The notes below the pieces were generated by a model. The model worked only from the letters and a program-made list of their open reading frames with translations. It was not told where the DNA came from and did not search any database. DNA of 64,000 nt, taken from Monilinia fructicola. Its lineage: Eukaryota; Ascomycota; Leotiomycetes; Helotiales; Sclerotiniaceae. This document shows, piece after piece, positions 12,322 to 26,058 of the stretch. The translations under genes and the position numbers were made by a program. The stretch's first letter is position 1; every line of letters begins with the position of its first letter. The DNA lies in the NCBI GenBank assembly GCA_008692225.1, contig VICG01000003.1, positions 3,545,856-3,609,855 of the forward strand, read 5' to 3'.

Positions 12322-15300
12322 TGGGAAATTGATTGAACCTGTTTGCGACAGTTCTGATTGGTTGCTTTATGAGGTTCGTTGTGCTTTTTGAGAGACGTTA
12401 GTGTTAATCGAGCTTCATCGAGTAAATATAGGGGCTTGCTTTTCTCTTATAGTCAAACCGTGTAGCTCAGAAGTTACTAAATTAGCAAACTTATAACCAA
12501 ACCGCATTCTTCAAAGCGCGGATTGGTACAAAAAAGCCGCGGATGTTGCGGCAGGATCTACTAAGATCTTATGTCCGCCAATTGAGTAGCGCGAAGATAG
12601 TAAGATAGCCGCGATATACGCCGAAAAGTAATTCAGAAGCCATAAAGAGTGGCAATGTGCTATGAGAATTCAAAGGGGGAGGCTCATCATCTAGTTAGAC
12701 TCTGGGAAAGGAAATGATGTTAAGCCCGAGATTTGTATCGGCAATTTGATAAAAAACGGAGAAGGATCCATAACAGCATTTAAGAGATGATAGATATTAT
12801 ATAAAAGAGCGAGAAGAGGATGGAGATATCAGTACGTTTTTGAAAGCGATATCGCGATGTGTCATTGAGAGACCTATTCAGTTCAACATATGTCCTTTGC
12901 ACTACCTCTGTTTATTTTTGTTCTAGTCAGCTATCTGTATTGCATCATCATGCAGGGTAACAAAAGCCGTGGCTTCATGCCAAACAATCGGTATCTTAAG
13001 TTAGGGCCATGGCGATCAATGATAAATCAATACAATAGTTGGATTTGAAGATATCAATACGGCTAATGATCAAATATAGTAATAATGCCGCACTATTGGT
13101 CAATGGTTAATGCGATATGATACGTGCAGCTCCATGCATAAACTGAACAGTTCGAAGATTTAATGTTGGAAGGAAACACATCGCATATACCACATTTCTA
13201 CCAAACAGAGCCTCAAATAATTGATCATTTGTGGTTCAAAAGATCAAGGTGAAAAACTTTACTGCATTTGATAGTCGTATTTCTCGACGCGGCAGGCGAA
13301 GGCCCTAGAGGCAGGAATATCGCGGCGTCAGAGAAAGGTTGTAAGCATCATCGTTAAGGAGAGGCAGCCCGATAGAGTTCATGATTTTGGACCTTTCTCC
13401 TTTGGTATCACTCAACCTGAAGTCATCTTTATTTCAACTGGCTCTTGGAATATCTTGAATATCTTCATTTTCCGGAGGGGAGTTTTTTTGAGCCCATAAA
13501 TCTGTCTCCCAAATGACGGTGAGAATGGGTTAAAGAGAGAATCTTGGTAAAGCTGAATTACAGAAAAATCCAAGTCGAGGAAAGATCCACCAGGTGCTTG
13601 GTCTGCAAACTGAGAAATGTCACTCTTCTGTATTTGAGCATGAAAAGCAGGAGCCTCATCATCGCCCGTTAAGCTTATAGCAGTTCTATCGGTTGATACA
13701 GAACTCAATAGAGGGAGTTGCATAGCGGGCGAATGTGATGAGATTCTCTACAGCTGCTCCACGTAGATATTTTGACAAACTCCGGCAGCACTGCCCAACT
13801 TTCCAGCCATCAACCATACCAAAAACAACTTGAACTAACAAATTGGAAGATAAGCCGGTTTCGAATTTAGAGGAAAATTTCCGTGGTCCTGAATATATAT
13901 TGAGCTCACATAGATCGCATATATCCAAAAATAAACATTGGGAAAGGAAAAGAAAGCAGACTTGAGAATGAGTAGAGGATTAAGTAAAGCATCAATCAAG
14001 CTCAATCTGTCGGAAATTCACAAGAACTTACTGTTCATTTATTCAAGCTCATCATCTTCCGTGTCCCAATTTTACCCCTCTACCTCTTTCACTCCCACAA
14101 CACCCCATGTTGTTTCCTCAATTTTCAAAGGATTAATCCAATCAATATGTTTTCAGAAAAATTTCCCTTGCTCACTCATCCTTATCCGCAGCTTCATGCA
14201 GTAATGGAGGTTCAGAATTTAGCCAAGTTTGTACCACCACTCCATTGTCAACCAACTGCCCATGATCTCCTACTTGTGGCTCTTGAATCTAAGCTCGGTC
14301 ACATCTGAATACATATCTCGAAGGCGAAGGACTCACCTGAAGCTCGTGTATGTATGCCTAAGCGCGGCGAGTTTCTTCACTAGCTGGATGCGTAAAGCTA
14401 GATGTAAGAATCATGACACGTGTTCCTGGGCTAAACACCGCTATGCCAAAAGAGGGGAAGATTGAAAACAGGGCTCCAGGAGTATGCAAGTCTTGAATGC
14501 CAAATGCTTGCAGACACTGTGGATAAGCCGGGGATTTGAGAAACGCTTGGAGGGAGGCATCATCCCATTATTCTAGATTATGGTCAGAAGAAACAGAAAA
14601 CCAAGATAATAAAAAAAGTCACGACCAGCCGGCAGTAAAAAAGAACCTCCTCAAAATTGTCGATATTTCGACCAGATCTTGACAATAGATAGCCCTTTGT
14701 GCTCATGAGTCCGCTGAGCGAGACCTGCCAGCTATCTGGTTCATCTTCAATATACTTATTTAGTATAGGTAAAGACTTTTCGATGGAATCAAGCATCGAG
14801 CGCAGCTTTGCACTCTTACACATGTATCCATGATTTGTACTGCTTGTGTAATGCATGATAGTGCCTGTGATGTTTTATGGGATTAGATGAATCATATCTG
14901 TATTTGATTCAAGAATGCATGTAGAAGAGGAGATTGGCCAAATGAATATCTAAAATGAATAGTGTGATGATTAACTAGTATAGTTATTGGAGTAGCATAA
15001 TTCTCGAAGTATCTTGCAACTGCATGATGTGAATAGGCTCAGTGGTGGCGAGAAGCGGTGAGTGAAGAGGCGAACTAAAAGGGGGGCTAGTCTTAAGTCT
15101 GCAAACTAGAAAATCAATCAGGTTTTGGCCAAAACTCGAGTTTTTAATTCCAGTAGCCTTATGAATCTTGCAGTTGATGAGTAGGAAATGAATTCCACTC
15201 CTTGTAGCCCTCTTAGCCAGAGATGTTAAATCATAACCTGGAAAGGTCTTCTTTGAATTCGTTTGAGGTGGGTCGGTCTATAAGGTAGTTACTTACGTAA

Positions 15301-15370
15301 TTACCCACCTCCGTATCTTACGTAATTGCCTGAACTCCAAGGCCAAATGATAGTTCGTCAATGGTGAGTA
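12322..15370. other. No supported gene
   Basis: Minus-strand frames at 13412-13928 and 14584-14856 look partly protein-like. The latter contains a stretch resembling the TPR repeats of fungal CHAT/TPR proteins (DSWQVSLSGLMSTKGYLLSR), but I could not build a gene. The region may hold a decayed gene. Confidence 0.4.
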
Positions 15371-15650
15371 CACCAATGGGTGCACGGACTCATAAAATGT
15401 TAAAGTGTTAATATTTATATATATTAAAATGCAATTTTTCGTTTTATTATAATACTATAAATTGAATCTTCAAGATTTTTATAATCTTTAAAATATATTA
15501 TATTCTTTATGTATTTTTCTATAAAAAGATAGAGTTTTATAAAAATTGATATATATTGAGATTAGTATTTTAAAAATGAAATACTTAATATTATTTTTTA
15601 TTAAAATCCATTAAGCATATTTTCGTTTTATAAGTTCGTACACCTATTAA
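15371..15650. mobile_element. MITE-like element, left copy
   Basis: About 280 bp, very AT-rich and without coding capacity. The left end reads CACCAATGGGTGCACGGACT. The right end, read in reverse, is TAATAGGTGTACGAACTT, the same terminal repeat with transition changes. A flanking TA on the left suits Tc1/mariner-pogo type insertion. Its whole length is an inverted repeat of the neighbouring copy at 15670-15953. Differences between the two are mostly G/A and C/T, as expected from RIP. Confidence 0.75.
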
Positions 15651-15669
15651 TAATACTCCGTATATAGAA

Positions 15670-15953
15670 CACCAATAAGTATATAAATTCATAAAACGAA
15701 AATATGCTCAATGGATTTCAATGAAAAATAATATCAAATATTTCATTTTTAAAATATTAATTCTAATATATATTAATTTTTATAAAACTTTATCTTCTTA
15801 TAGAAAAATATATAAAGAATATAATATATTTTAAAGATTACAAAAAATCTTAAAGATTCAATTTATAATATTATAATAAAACGAAAAATTGCATTTTAAC
15901 ATATATAGATATCAACACTTTAACGTTTTATTAAGTCCGTGCATCCACTGGTG
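15670..15953. mobile_element. MITE-like element, right copy (inverted)
   Basis: Inverted relative to the left copy, with a 19-bp spacer holding TACTCCGTA. The inner end CACCAATAAGTATATAAATT is the terminal repeat with G-to-A changes. The outer end, in reverse, reads CACCAGTGGATGCACGGACT, probably closest to the original terminus. The pair could fold into a hairpin of about 280 bp per arm. Confidence 0.75.
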
Positions 15954-16849
15954 GAACTACCTGGTAAATATCTTTTGCTACCTTGAGATGTGTTCTAACA
16001 TTCTTGACCCCCCACAACCATATGCATCAACAGCTCTTACGAGTGTAATGATAGACTGTTTTGTACAGCGTGTGTATTTGTTAAAGCGATCTAACTCCGT
16101 TGAAGCGCGCGCGCTAACCCATATCAACCTATCGATTTTCACCTTCATAGAATTCATCCTCAATCACCCCTAAAGAATTTGATGATCTTAATCCTGCACA
16201 CGTAGAAGCCCCGACATATGCAAGGCTGGCTACTTCAATGTCCTTTCTTTCACAAACGATTCTAGTTTTCAGAGCGCAGAGCGTTGGAAAAGCCACCACT
16301 ACCCCCCGCTCTTCCCCCCTAAAATCTTGCAATTGACTGCTCGAGTGACGATGTCTAGGATTGCCACAATTCGGCGGCACACATTCTTTCCGCCTGTCAC
16401 TGGAACACTTAGGCTTGGAGAATTGGCTGTGGAACTGAAACGCGCTTAATAATCCTCGTTTGTACCACACCACACAATAACTCTGCAGGTAATGAATCAA
16501 ACGGCAACATCTGCGCAGACAGGGTAGAAACGTAGTGCATTAGGTTCCCAACGAGTGGCAGAAGAATGCTCGATTCGAGCTCTATCGTGATAGCTTTGGC
16601 AACTCTTATACTATTTATCACTCTCTTCCAGGTAATCTTTGAAATCACTCTTAACTGTGGGAAATGGCGGTCTGCGACATCACTGCAGTCTCCTGATACA
16701 TCTGGAGGCTCCTCGTACCTGTGTCATTGAAGCCCTGTCTTTGACGTCTTGTGCGAAGTCAGAAGCCTGAACATTTCTCGCTGTATACCTGTCTGCAGGA
16801 AGGAAGGCCCTGGATGCGACACAAACCAATTGATGACAATTAGGTCTAA

Positions 16850-17770
16850 GACATGTCTGTTTGTGGCCCGCAAAGATACAGACACCGCAATTTTTGGCAA
16901 TCTTTCAAAAGGATCATAGTACGACTGGATATGCCCACCATCCTCCATCTGCCTTGATGAATCGTAGGTACTTTTTCAGACTCTGCAGTGCTATCTCATC
17001 CTTTAGTTATTTCTCTCCAGGTTGTTTTTTACTTGGGTATCCGCCGAGAAGTGTACCGTATGGCAACATACCAATATCATGTTCCGTACACACTGATGCA
17101 AGTTGGTCACGCATGTGGCAATCATGATTAGGTGAGAAGTATACTTGGTCTGTTACAATCTTGAACCATTTATTGCAGAAGATGAAGACTTGCGGCATCT
17201 GCATTTGTCATTCCACACATGTCAATTTTTTACCCTTGTTTCTGCAAAGTTTGCAAGCTCTCTAGATCTCGCGAGAATGTAACTTCTGGACTGTATAATT
17301 TCATCCGCTATCTTTTTCGCGTTTTGCTTATTATTGCCATGGAAAAATATTCTGGCATTCTCACCTTGCTCCCATCGAATATTTCTCATCCTCTTCAATG
17401 CAAGATCCACGCCTACTTCTACATTTTCAAATGCTGTCATTCCTTTTTCCGACGAACATCTCTCCGTGAGTTGCGTTGAGCTTCCCATTACAAGCTCTAT
17501 TTTGGTTAGTAACCTAAATTACAACGAAATAATCGTAACTTGCCTAATGTGCCATAATAATTGACCATATCGAACCAATTTAATACCATTTCAATTACTA
17601 CTTGACAGTCAGTGAATACGTTTGAGATACAGTACCAAACTCATAGGTACTCACAATCAATCCATCTTCTGGCCAATGCTTCCACATCGACAGTTTGATC
17701 ATGTCCTCTAATCAGCCATGATCCCGAGGCCATGCGTGGAATGTCCAGGAAAACTCCTCACGAGATTTCG
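16850..17770 (-). pseudogene. Aldo/keto reductase relic
   Basis: Read on the minus strand, fragments in different frames follow the order of a fungal aldo/keto reductase. First comes a start-like MASGSWLIRGHDQTVDVEAL (about 17,650-17,740), then WFDMVNYYG, corresponding to the catalytic FDMADHYG region. Next are FENVEVGVDLALKRM (about 17,400-17,440), FKIVTDQVYFS, then LASVCTEHDIGMLPYGTLLGG (about 17,035-17,110), KKYLRFIKADGGW (about 16,930-16,970), and SVSLRATNRHVLD near 16,870. Several frameshifts and stops separate these pieces, and no intron model repairs them. The enzyme would have reduced aldehydes or ketones with NADPH in the cytosol. This is a dead gene, probably formerly about 330 residues. 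Confidence 0.75.
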
Positions 17771-17989
17771 CTCTTGCTCAAGTTCATTGTTGTAGCCCGT
17801 TTGTCTTCTCAAAATTCGTGGATTTAAATGGATCATGGTAATTTGGGTCCGGTGAGATCTGGGAATGTCAAAAATGTATATCGATGCATGTACCTGACGT
17901 CTTTGCGCAACTCTCCCGTTTGCTTGGTCAGCATGCAGTGGTATATCACGAATACTGCTCAATATACACTGAAAAGTCAACTGGAGTGA

Positions 17990-20246
17990 GCTCTTGAAAC
18001 CTTATCAAATTAGATATCTTCCCACGGGTTTAGATGTCAAACTTGTTCATTTCCGCCTTCGCTCCATGTTCCGTGTCACAAATACCCTGTTAAGATTTCA
18101 TCCTTACATACCGATGCATGTTGAGTATGGCGATAAAGTCCCCAATCAAGGCCTCACCTTCATGTAGATGCCCTTCACCGTGTGGTTTATGGCAATTTTA
18201 ACAATCAGCCACGAAGATAGATTGATGAGATTGTGACAATCTTTTTCTGCTTCTGGGCCATTTATGATGTTGGTTCATAGATTCCTAGGGCCGGCTTTTG
18301 GTCCTGTTCAATCATGGTCATATTAGTTTCTCCTCATTCCTACGCTATGCAAACTCGGCCGGCATAATTTTGAATTATTAGCTTCCAAATCTGGAATATG
18401 GGTTTGGGTTTTAGTCTCTTGTAGTGATTGGCTATATGTTATTCTTTCTGGAGTCTCTCATAGTTAGGGCTGCCGAATCATTTTGAATATAAACTAGAGA
18501 TTATCGAGTTCCACCATTTTCACACACGGCCCGCTAACGTCATCCATCTCCTTCCTTTCTTCTTTGCCCTTTTCCGTCTCACATCATACATCTGTTTGAA
18601 GTTCCACTTTTTAGTAAAGCAGATTCATGATATTCCCAGTTTCAGTTCGTCATTATAAGACTACTGGATCCCTACGATATCAGAAATCGAGAATAGATAC
18701 CAATTTAAACAAATGATTCATGAGTCTCGACCCAGCAAAGATAAAAAGCTCGATATACAGTCGTGAAAATCTTCAGTCAAAGTAGTTCTGGTACCTTAAA
18801 AAAGAAATCTTCAACAACTGCGAGTCCTAAATCTTGATCTATAATACAGATGATGAGAACCCAAGTAGAAGGTTCGCCTCGTTGTATTTGATAGTCAGCA
18901 GTCTCAACATTCGAGTTAGCTGTGTTCATATACTTTATTTCTACATGAAACTCAGCACCAGTTGCATGATCAACTCTTTCCTCCTTCCCACTTCCCCCTT
19001 CCCTCTACAATCTACAAGCGCAATGGCACAATCTTCAAAAGACCTGATAAACATAGAGTATATAATAAGTGGACACAACCACCCAAGCAAACAAATACTT
19101 TAGCTTACCCCCAGCATACGTACATACGTACATACGTACTAAAGACCTCAATACCATGATCCATTCCCTCTTTCGAAGTTCGAAGCTCAGACCCCTAGCC
19201 CCGAGATCCCCGCACAGTACCTACCTACCTACCTACCTATCTACCCAGCCGCCCCTCCCTTAAACCTCGCTTATCCATTCATTCATTATCAGACAGCCGC
19301 AATAGAATTCCCAGAAACAAAACATCCAAAGAAAATATACATCTACAGAGTCTCCATTTTCCAGAAGCATTCTTTTTCATCACTTACGTACCGACGTACC
19401 TACGTACCGTACCTATTCATGATACCATGATAAATAAAACAATGATGAATCATTTCTATTTTCATCTCCATTTTTGCCAGCCAGCCCCTTATACCTTACA
19501 TCCTCCCCAATCTAACCGCATCAAGCCCTACCCAAACTCACCGACTCCATCCTCCAAACTCCTGTCCACCCAAAAGTAACTCTCACCAAAGTCCCCCTCT
19601 CCCCCCCGCCAAGCCACCCCTCGTCACGAAACAACAAACAGGGAACAACCATTGTGTTCCAGTTCCAGCCGTGAGCTCAAGAATAGACACTGCGTCATAT
19701 TACCATGCTACAATGTAAAGGAGAAATCAAAGGAAGTAGAAATAGGTTGAAGGAAGGTAGAGATATTTGGAAGGTTTGAAATGGGGAATTGGTTACTCAC
19801 TCGATAATCCCCCGATCGATATTTTGTAGGGTTGGTCTAGAGTTGGAGTACACTTATCAAGAGTCTCTCATAGTTGGTGAACGAATGAGATATTCATACA
19901 GGCGTTATATGATGTATCGAGATTAATTCCATAATCTCACGTCATAGGAGAACTCTTGGGCTTGATCATGGCTTTGATCCTGTGAAAAGGCAATGGTCTA
20001 AATTCGTTGGGGGCTTCGCAAAAAGAAATGGATCGAAAGTATGTTCAATAGAAAGACAAAATTATATACACTGAAGGTTCAATAATTATCCAACGTGATA
20101 GCAAAAGCTAAGTCAGCCCCGGAAAAAAATTATTGAACCCCAACTCCCAAGCTTCCACAATATTTACATCTTTCCCCCCTTTTGATAAAAAGTTCCACAT
20201 CCCCAAATAACATATACATTTGTTCATCCTCATATGCCTACTTCAT
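17990..20246. other. Intergenic with simple repeats
   Basis: No gene seen. There are tandem repeats of ACGTACAT (19,116-19,139) and CTAC (19,219-19,245), plus another ACGTACC cluster near 19,385-19,410. It forms the 3' flank of the esterase gene. Confidence 0.5.
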
Positions 20247-21685
20247 TTAGAAAAATGTTCCGGTCAAGGCCTTGACAAAATTTTGCGCTACCAACTTTTG
20301 AATAGCTTGACCAGGGTGATAATTGTCATACCACAAACATGTTGTACCATCAGAATTCGTGCATGTAGCATCTGTAGCATTGTAGGCAGCTGGATTCTTT
20401 AATGCGGTGTAGAATGACTCGGTAGTATTGAAGATGTTTCCTGTAACACCACTGTTGGCAGTCTTAAAGGTAGATAAACGAGTTACGAGATCGGCATTGT
20501 AGGTTGAGATGTTTCCACGGACATAATCCACGTTCTGGGTGGTTTGCCCGATGAACACGGGTGCTTGGTCGAATGGAGGAATGGTGAACAGTGTGAAGTA
20601 TCGAATACCAGCATCATATAAGATCTGAAGTTGAGCAAAATATTGATCCAAGATCTTGTCGAATGGTGTAACAACTCCATCCCAGAATGAGTTTCCAAAC
20701 ATCATTGATACCCAACCAAACAACAGCCATAGTATTATCCTCGGTCCAAGCAATAGTTGAAGCATTGTGTGCTGTGTATGTCTGGAATTCATTGACTTGA
20801 GCGATGAGATCATGAGTTGCCCCTCGCACAAGGCTCTTGTCAGTTGTCGCACCGTATTCAGCATAATCGAAACCAAGGACCAGGGAACTGTTAAGTTGTG
20901 TGGCGACAACCCCAAGCCATCCCAAACCACCGTCCGTTGTTGTTCCAGGGAGAGAGACACCAAGTGGATTTTCAGCCGAAGGGTTATTGGCACCGCCATA
21001 CCAACCATCGGACGAATATGAATCACCGCTAGTGAATTGTTAGTAGTTTATCTTCCAGATGATCCTTAAAAAACTCACAAAACCATGAGGTATTTGGTTC
21101 CGGAAGATGCGGCGGTGCTTGAAGTAGAGGCGCTTGTAGTAATGAAAGAATTACTAGTCGCAACAGCAGCTTGAGTTGAGGGTCAGAGCTAGGTGTGGAA
21201 CTCAGAGCAGTTGGAAGAGCTGGAAAAGTGGTGGTAAGTAAACTTGCACTGGAAGACGATACATTGCTTGAAGCAAGAGTAGGTGATTGAGTAGAAGTAG
21301 CAACTGGTTGTTCAGAAGTTGTCTGCGTGGAGACTGGCGCCACGGAGCTTGTTTTCTTGGAGGTTGCGAAGGTAGTTGAAGAGCCCTTTTCCTTGGATAT
21401 GGTCGATGATATTGGGATGGTCGAGTTTGAGGATGGCAAAGCAGCTGTCGTTACAGGGGCAAGCGCAGAACTTGAGGCGACTACAGATGAGGCAGTTGCA
21501 GTACCTTCAACACATTGATAATAGAATGCATTTTGAGATTGACAAACAGCACCCGAAGCACACGATGTTGAACCGGTGAAGCCAGTACCTCCACATTGAC
21601 CATATAATGCCACTTCTGCGGCAGACGAAGCGGAAAAAAAGATACCAGCCGCCAGCGGCAAAGCTTTTGAGTGAATAAAAACCAT
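20247..21685 (-). CDS. CBM1-linked GDSL (CE16-like) acetyl esterase, two frameshifts
   Basis: Two exons (21079-21685 and 20247-21028) around a 50-bp intron; the model gives 462 residues because one lost and one gained base cancel. Order: signal peptide (1-23), cellulose-binding CBM1 (28-59, [15 protein letters not shown], cysteines 31, 42, 48 and 58), a Ser/Thr-rich linker to about residue 190, then the esterase. GDSL blocks are visible: [12 protein letters not shown] with the nucleophile Ser, WLGINDV, and near the C-terminus DNYHPG with the Asp-x-x-His pair. It should be secreted and remove acetyl groups from plant cell-wall oligosaccharides. The frame is broken twice: one C missing from a C run in the linker (coding strand, 21180-21182) and one extra T at 20697-20699 after WLGINDV. 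Both are in homopolymers. Reported as CDS because every domain is otherwise preserved. Confidence 0.85.
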
Positions 21686-22133
21686 ATTTTGAATATGTAT
21701 ATAGAAAAGAACGTGAACTTTTTTCCCCGTCAACAAGCGATACAAAGATTGAAAACGAAAAGCAAACAAGCAATACTGTTGTAGAAGCAACAAAACGTTC
21801 AAAAACGTTCCTTAAAAAGAAATAAGAAATAAGGAAAAAGAAACAAGAAAAAAGTAGATCGAGTGATCAAATGTAACTAACTACCTAGGTAATTTATGGA
21901 AGAATTGCAAGAATTGCAAGAATTCCATATTAACCCACCTTGAATGAATGGATTGAATGGATGAATTGAAAGGATGGATGAATGATTGACAGATTGACTG
22001 ATACATTCATCTGATTAAGGGTCATGATGAATGTCTGCAAACACACATTTTGACTTTATTTGCAATATACTTCAGACGAGTAGAGAGATGGATGAGTTAG
22101 ATGGATTACTCCGTAGATGGTTTATGGTAAGGA

Positions 22134-22292
22134 TGACAAGGATGGTTTGGATGAAAGGATGGATGGATGGATGATGGATGGATGATGGATGGATGATGGA
22201 TGAATGAATGGATAAATGGATAAATGAGTGGAGAAAGGCCAAAGGAAAGAGAGAAGAAAAGGAAAGGAAAGGAAAGGAAAGAAAAGAAAAGA
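22134..22292. repeat. GGAT/GGATGAT repeats followed by purine tract
   Basis: Repeats of GGAT and GATGGATG (22,140-22,224) run into an almost pure A/G tract built of GGAAA units (22,241-22,292). An ATTG run follows at about 22,578-22,600. Confidence 0.85.
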
Positions 22293-25200
22293 GTCAAGGA
22301 TGGATGTTTACCTAACCAAGATTCGGAAGGTTGGGCAGCTAAACTGATTAAGTACTAGCTTAGGGGATGAGGGTGACAATTACCGTATGGGCTGTAATCT
22401 GTAGAGCGAAAACGTCCACGGGTATAATTGGTCTGTGCAAAGTGGACGATGCAGAATAGTGGATCGTAGATACTGCAGACAGGCAGGCAGTGAGTGGCGT
22501 GAAGTGGTGTGGCGTAGCTAAATAGATGAATAGAGTACGAGTACAAGTAGAGAAAGCTGGAAGTAGAATAACGATGATATTGATTGATTGATTGATTGAT
22601 TGATGGACCACCACGGATAGATGGATGGATGAATGGATGAATTAAGGGAAAGTGTTGATTAGGTAAGGAAGCTTAATAATAAGCTGCAGGTGACTCGACT
22701 TGATTCGACTCGACTCGACTTTCACTCTACATCACTTGACTTCATCTCACTGGACTCAACCCAAATCAACTTCACATCACCTGACTCGACCGAATTAAGT
22801 GGACACATGCTATCCATGGATGCTAGTAACCGTTTGACCTCTGATTGAAGGGAAAATTATCAAGACTCCACGGAGTATTCTTTCTGTGCTTGACCCATTA
22901 CGAAACGTGATACCCATGCCAAACTACCACCCTACCACCCGACCATCCGACCATTCCACAATATACAGTGCAGTACCTACCATACGGGACCTCCGTGAGC
23001 GGTTGACGTATCCATACTCCGTACTTACAGTACAGTACTGTCCTGTCCTGTACAGACTGCACAGTAGATGTATGCATGCATGTCGTACCGGACCAAAAAG
23101 AAACACCATCTCCATATTATAATCATACAGTAGGTAATCCCAAAGAACGAACTCGATCACTAAACGAGCCGTTGTTCCGACCCTTTGTCTTTCTTTCAAT
23201 ACTATGGAGACGATGATGAAGGATGATGATCCGAATACCTAGGTATGCATTTTACTTCAAGATCTGAAAGAAGAAATGCTTGGTTGGGTTTAATCATAGA
23301 GCGAGCCTACACACACACATACAGCGGCAGTATCTATCTCATCATGTCACCTGATAAAGCCCCTCCTACCCCCTCGATTAACCAGACTCTAGTCCAATTA
23401 ATCAATGCGTACTCTGTATGTATGTATAGCTTCATTCAACCATGAAATCCAAATACCCAATCAAAAAAAAAATGAAAAAAATAAAAAATAAAAATAAAAT
23501 AAAACTCCATCAACATCCAACCCAATCAAGATGGGGATAATTCAGAGACTTCAAAACTCAACTCAATTTTCCAAGCCTTATTAGCCTTGTCTACCCAGCC
23601 CCTCATCTTCCATTCAATTGCCGGCGCGGTACTTGGAGATACAGTAAGTCGATCCGGACGGTACTCTATGTTTGTAGGTAAGATCTGACTACCATGTATA
23701 TCATATGTGTGTGGCCCGTTGCCTAAATCCTAAATTGATTGACGAACGACAAGAACTCCACATAGTAATCATGATGATGACGATGATGATGATGACGATA
23801 CTGTGATACTAGTACTGTAGCGCTCTCTCCAAGAAAACCTTCAGAAGTTCTCGCGTAATCCGTCCACAGACCCTTTTAGTCCCTCTCATAATTTGGGGGG
23901 AAGGGGGCGGAAGAAGGGGGGCACTGAGCAGTAAACGTACGATGCTGCTGCTGTGATTGACCTTTGATGGTACTTACGTACGTACTATTGATGCACAATT
24001 TTTGGCTTCTGAATAGTAGTTGGTGTGCTTTTTCTGCATAGCATTTGATTACATGAGAGTACAGTACCCTACACCAATCAAGCAAGCCAGCGGTACTTAG
24101 TTATCAGAGTACCACTAAGCATATTCATATCATTCATATCATCCCCAGATAAAATTCCGAGAAGATTGAGGGAACCCTGATCGTTGGTTTTCCTTTTTCT
24201 CTTCCACAAGGCTTCTATTTAAGTCTTATTGTCCTCAAGTCTTTCATAAGCCTTGAGGGAGTATTCTTTTAATACAAACTGAGGAATATTGCATAATAAG
24301 AATATCATACCTTGGTAACATTTTGTGATTATCGAGCGGCATCAAAAGCCGTTTCTTGGGTGACATTCGAAGCGAGATGAGCTCACAAGCCCTATATCTT
24401 ACAGGGACAATACCATAAAGAGGGCGATCATTATAGTGATACTGAGCGATATAGACTGGACTGTACTATATCACTCCAAACGGTTTCCAAAAGAACATCC
24501 AGCTCTGGGATGTTGTTTGTATTGGACCATAATAAATGGAAATCATTTAACGTTACCCATCCTATCTATGCAGCATGTTAATGTTTCCTGTGATGGGCCA
24601 CCAGAGCAGTTCGTATGGTGGAAAAATCAGATGGTGTATGCGGTTGAATTCAAACTTCGAACAACTACTACCTAAATCTTTGTAGGTACTCGAGAGTATG
24701 GAAACCTCTGATTCCTATGAACCAAAAAAAAACTCAGAATCTTTGCGGATTTCAACTAAGACCAGGCTTCAAAGATTCTTTTGACCTCTAGATATTTTGG
24801 ACCTCCAAGTGCGTATCTAGAAATGGGGGTGGGGAAGGGGAAAGGGAAGGGGAAGGGGGGCATGATTATCATTTGACTGCAATGACAAGAAATTTCAATG
24901 TTGAGATGTCGAGATGTAGAGATGTCTAGCAAGCTTTATGAAAAACTAGACGTAAATCAATGCCAAAACTGTGGACATCAAAATGCATAAATACGAAGGA
25001 ATGATTCAAACCCCGAACAAGAATGTCTTGCCAAGGCGACTCAGGCTTAAGATACAAAAGCTGATATCTTTGATGATGTTCAAAGACGGTGGGCGATGAA
25101 GGATATGAAAGAGGGCAAACCGGGGGAGAAATAGAAGCAAATTCTCTTCCCACAAATTTATACCAAGAGCTCAAGATATTCGTCAAGATGTTCGTCAAGT

Positions 25201-25628
25201 CTGCGAAGGATAGATAGATACACTGGACGAAATGGGATGAGATGGGATGAGATGAGATGAGATATCCTGTAATGATGGTTGCAATACGTTTGAAGCAGGC
25301 GAATCTTCAATTGGTCATATTCCCAGGAACCTTGGAACTCATCAGCACTGCACAGGAACCTTGCAGTAAACCGGGATATGATTTAGAATCAGCACCAAGA
25401 TCTTGATTTCGCAATCAATCGCACGGTATAATAAATTGGTATCTGATACTGAAAACCTTAAGATGAGAGAATGGAAATTCTTCGAAGACTTCTGAAGATT
25501 TCAAAGATAAGTCAAAGTAAGGAGATAGGTAGGTAGGTAAGTACCTAGGTAGGTAGTATGGTTTTTTGTCAGGGAACCTTCCATGGATGACTAGGTGAAA
25601 TGATTGTATAGGTAAGTATCTTACTATA

Positions 25629-25661
25629 CAGTCAGTCAGTCAGTCAGTCAGTCAGTCAGTC
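25629..25661. repeat. (CAGT)n microsatellite
   Basis: About eight perfect CAGT units in a row. Confidence 0.95.
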
Positions 25662-26036
25662 ACTGCTTTCTTCATGAATCATGAATCTCCAAATGTGCAA
25701 AAATGTGCCAAAATAGACAACGACGCGGCCAAGAAGTCGAGTAGCAGATATATTTCAGTGACACGCGCCAAGGAGAACCGAGAATAGTTCAAAGCTACTT
25801 GATAGCAAGCATTTCAACATCCAACTAATCACTTTTCGTAACAAGCTTTGGCTAAACAGTCAATTGCCAGTTACCATCGCAAAAATGAACCAATGAACAA
25901 GCAAGACCAGATCCAGTGCCAGAAACTTGAAAAATAAGAGTATTTAGCGCTGCTGAGAAGTCGGTTTTGATTGTACGGAGTAGATTGGACGCTGATCAAA
26001 GCATACAGAGGTATTCGAATATGAGTCTGGGAATCA

Positions 26037-26058
26037 TATACGGAGTATACTCCGTATA
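26037..26058. repeat. Perfect 22-bp palindrome of two TACGGAGTA-type motifs
   Basis: TACGGAGTA and TACTCCGTA are fused tail to tail, with TA on each side, into a perfect 22-bp palindrome. The same nonamer occurs singly elsewhere in non-coding DNA of the window. Confidence 0.8.

Noticed and set aside
13412..14856. A CHAT/TPR or HET-type gene on the minus strand
   Set aside because: The 14584-14856 frame has a TPR-like stretch and 13686-13928 has a C-x2-C start, but frames do not join by plausible splicing and the resemblance is weak.
21029..21802. The esterase N-terminal frame as a separate Ser/Thr-rich protein
   Set aside because: Its end is a frameshift artefact in the linker. The other frame continues to a splice donor that joins the GDSL domain in phase.
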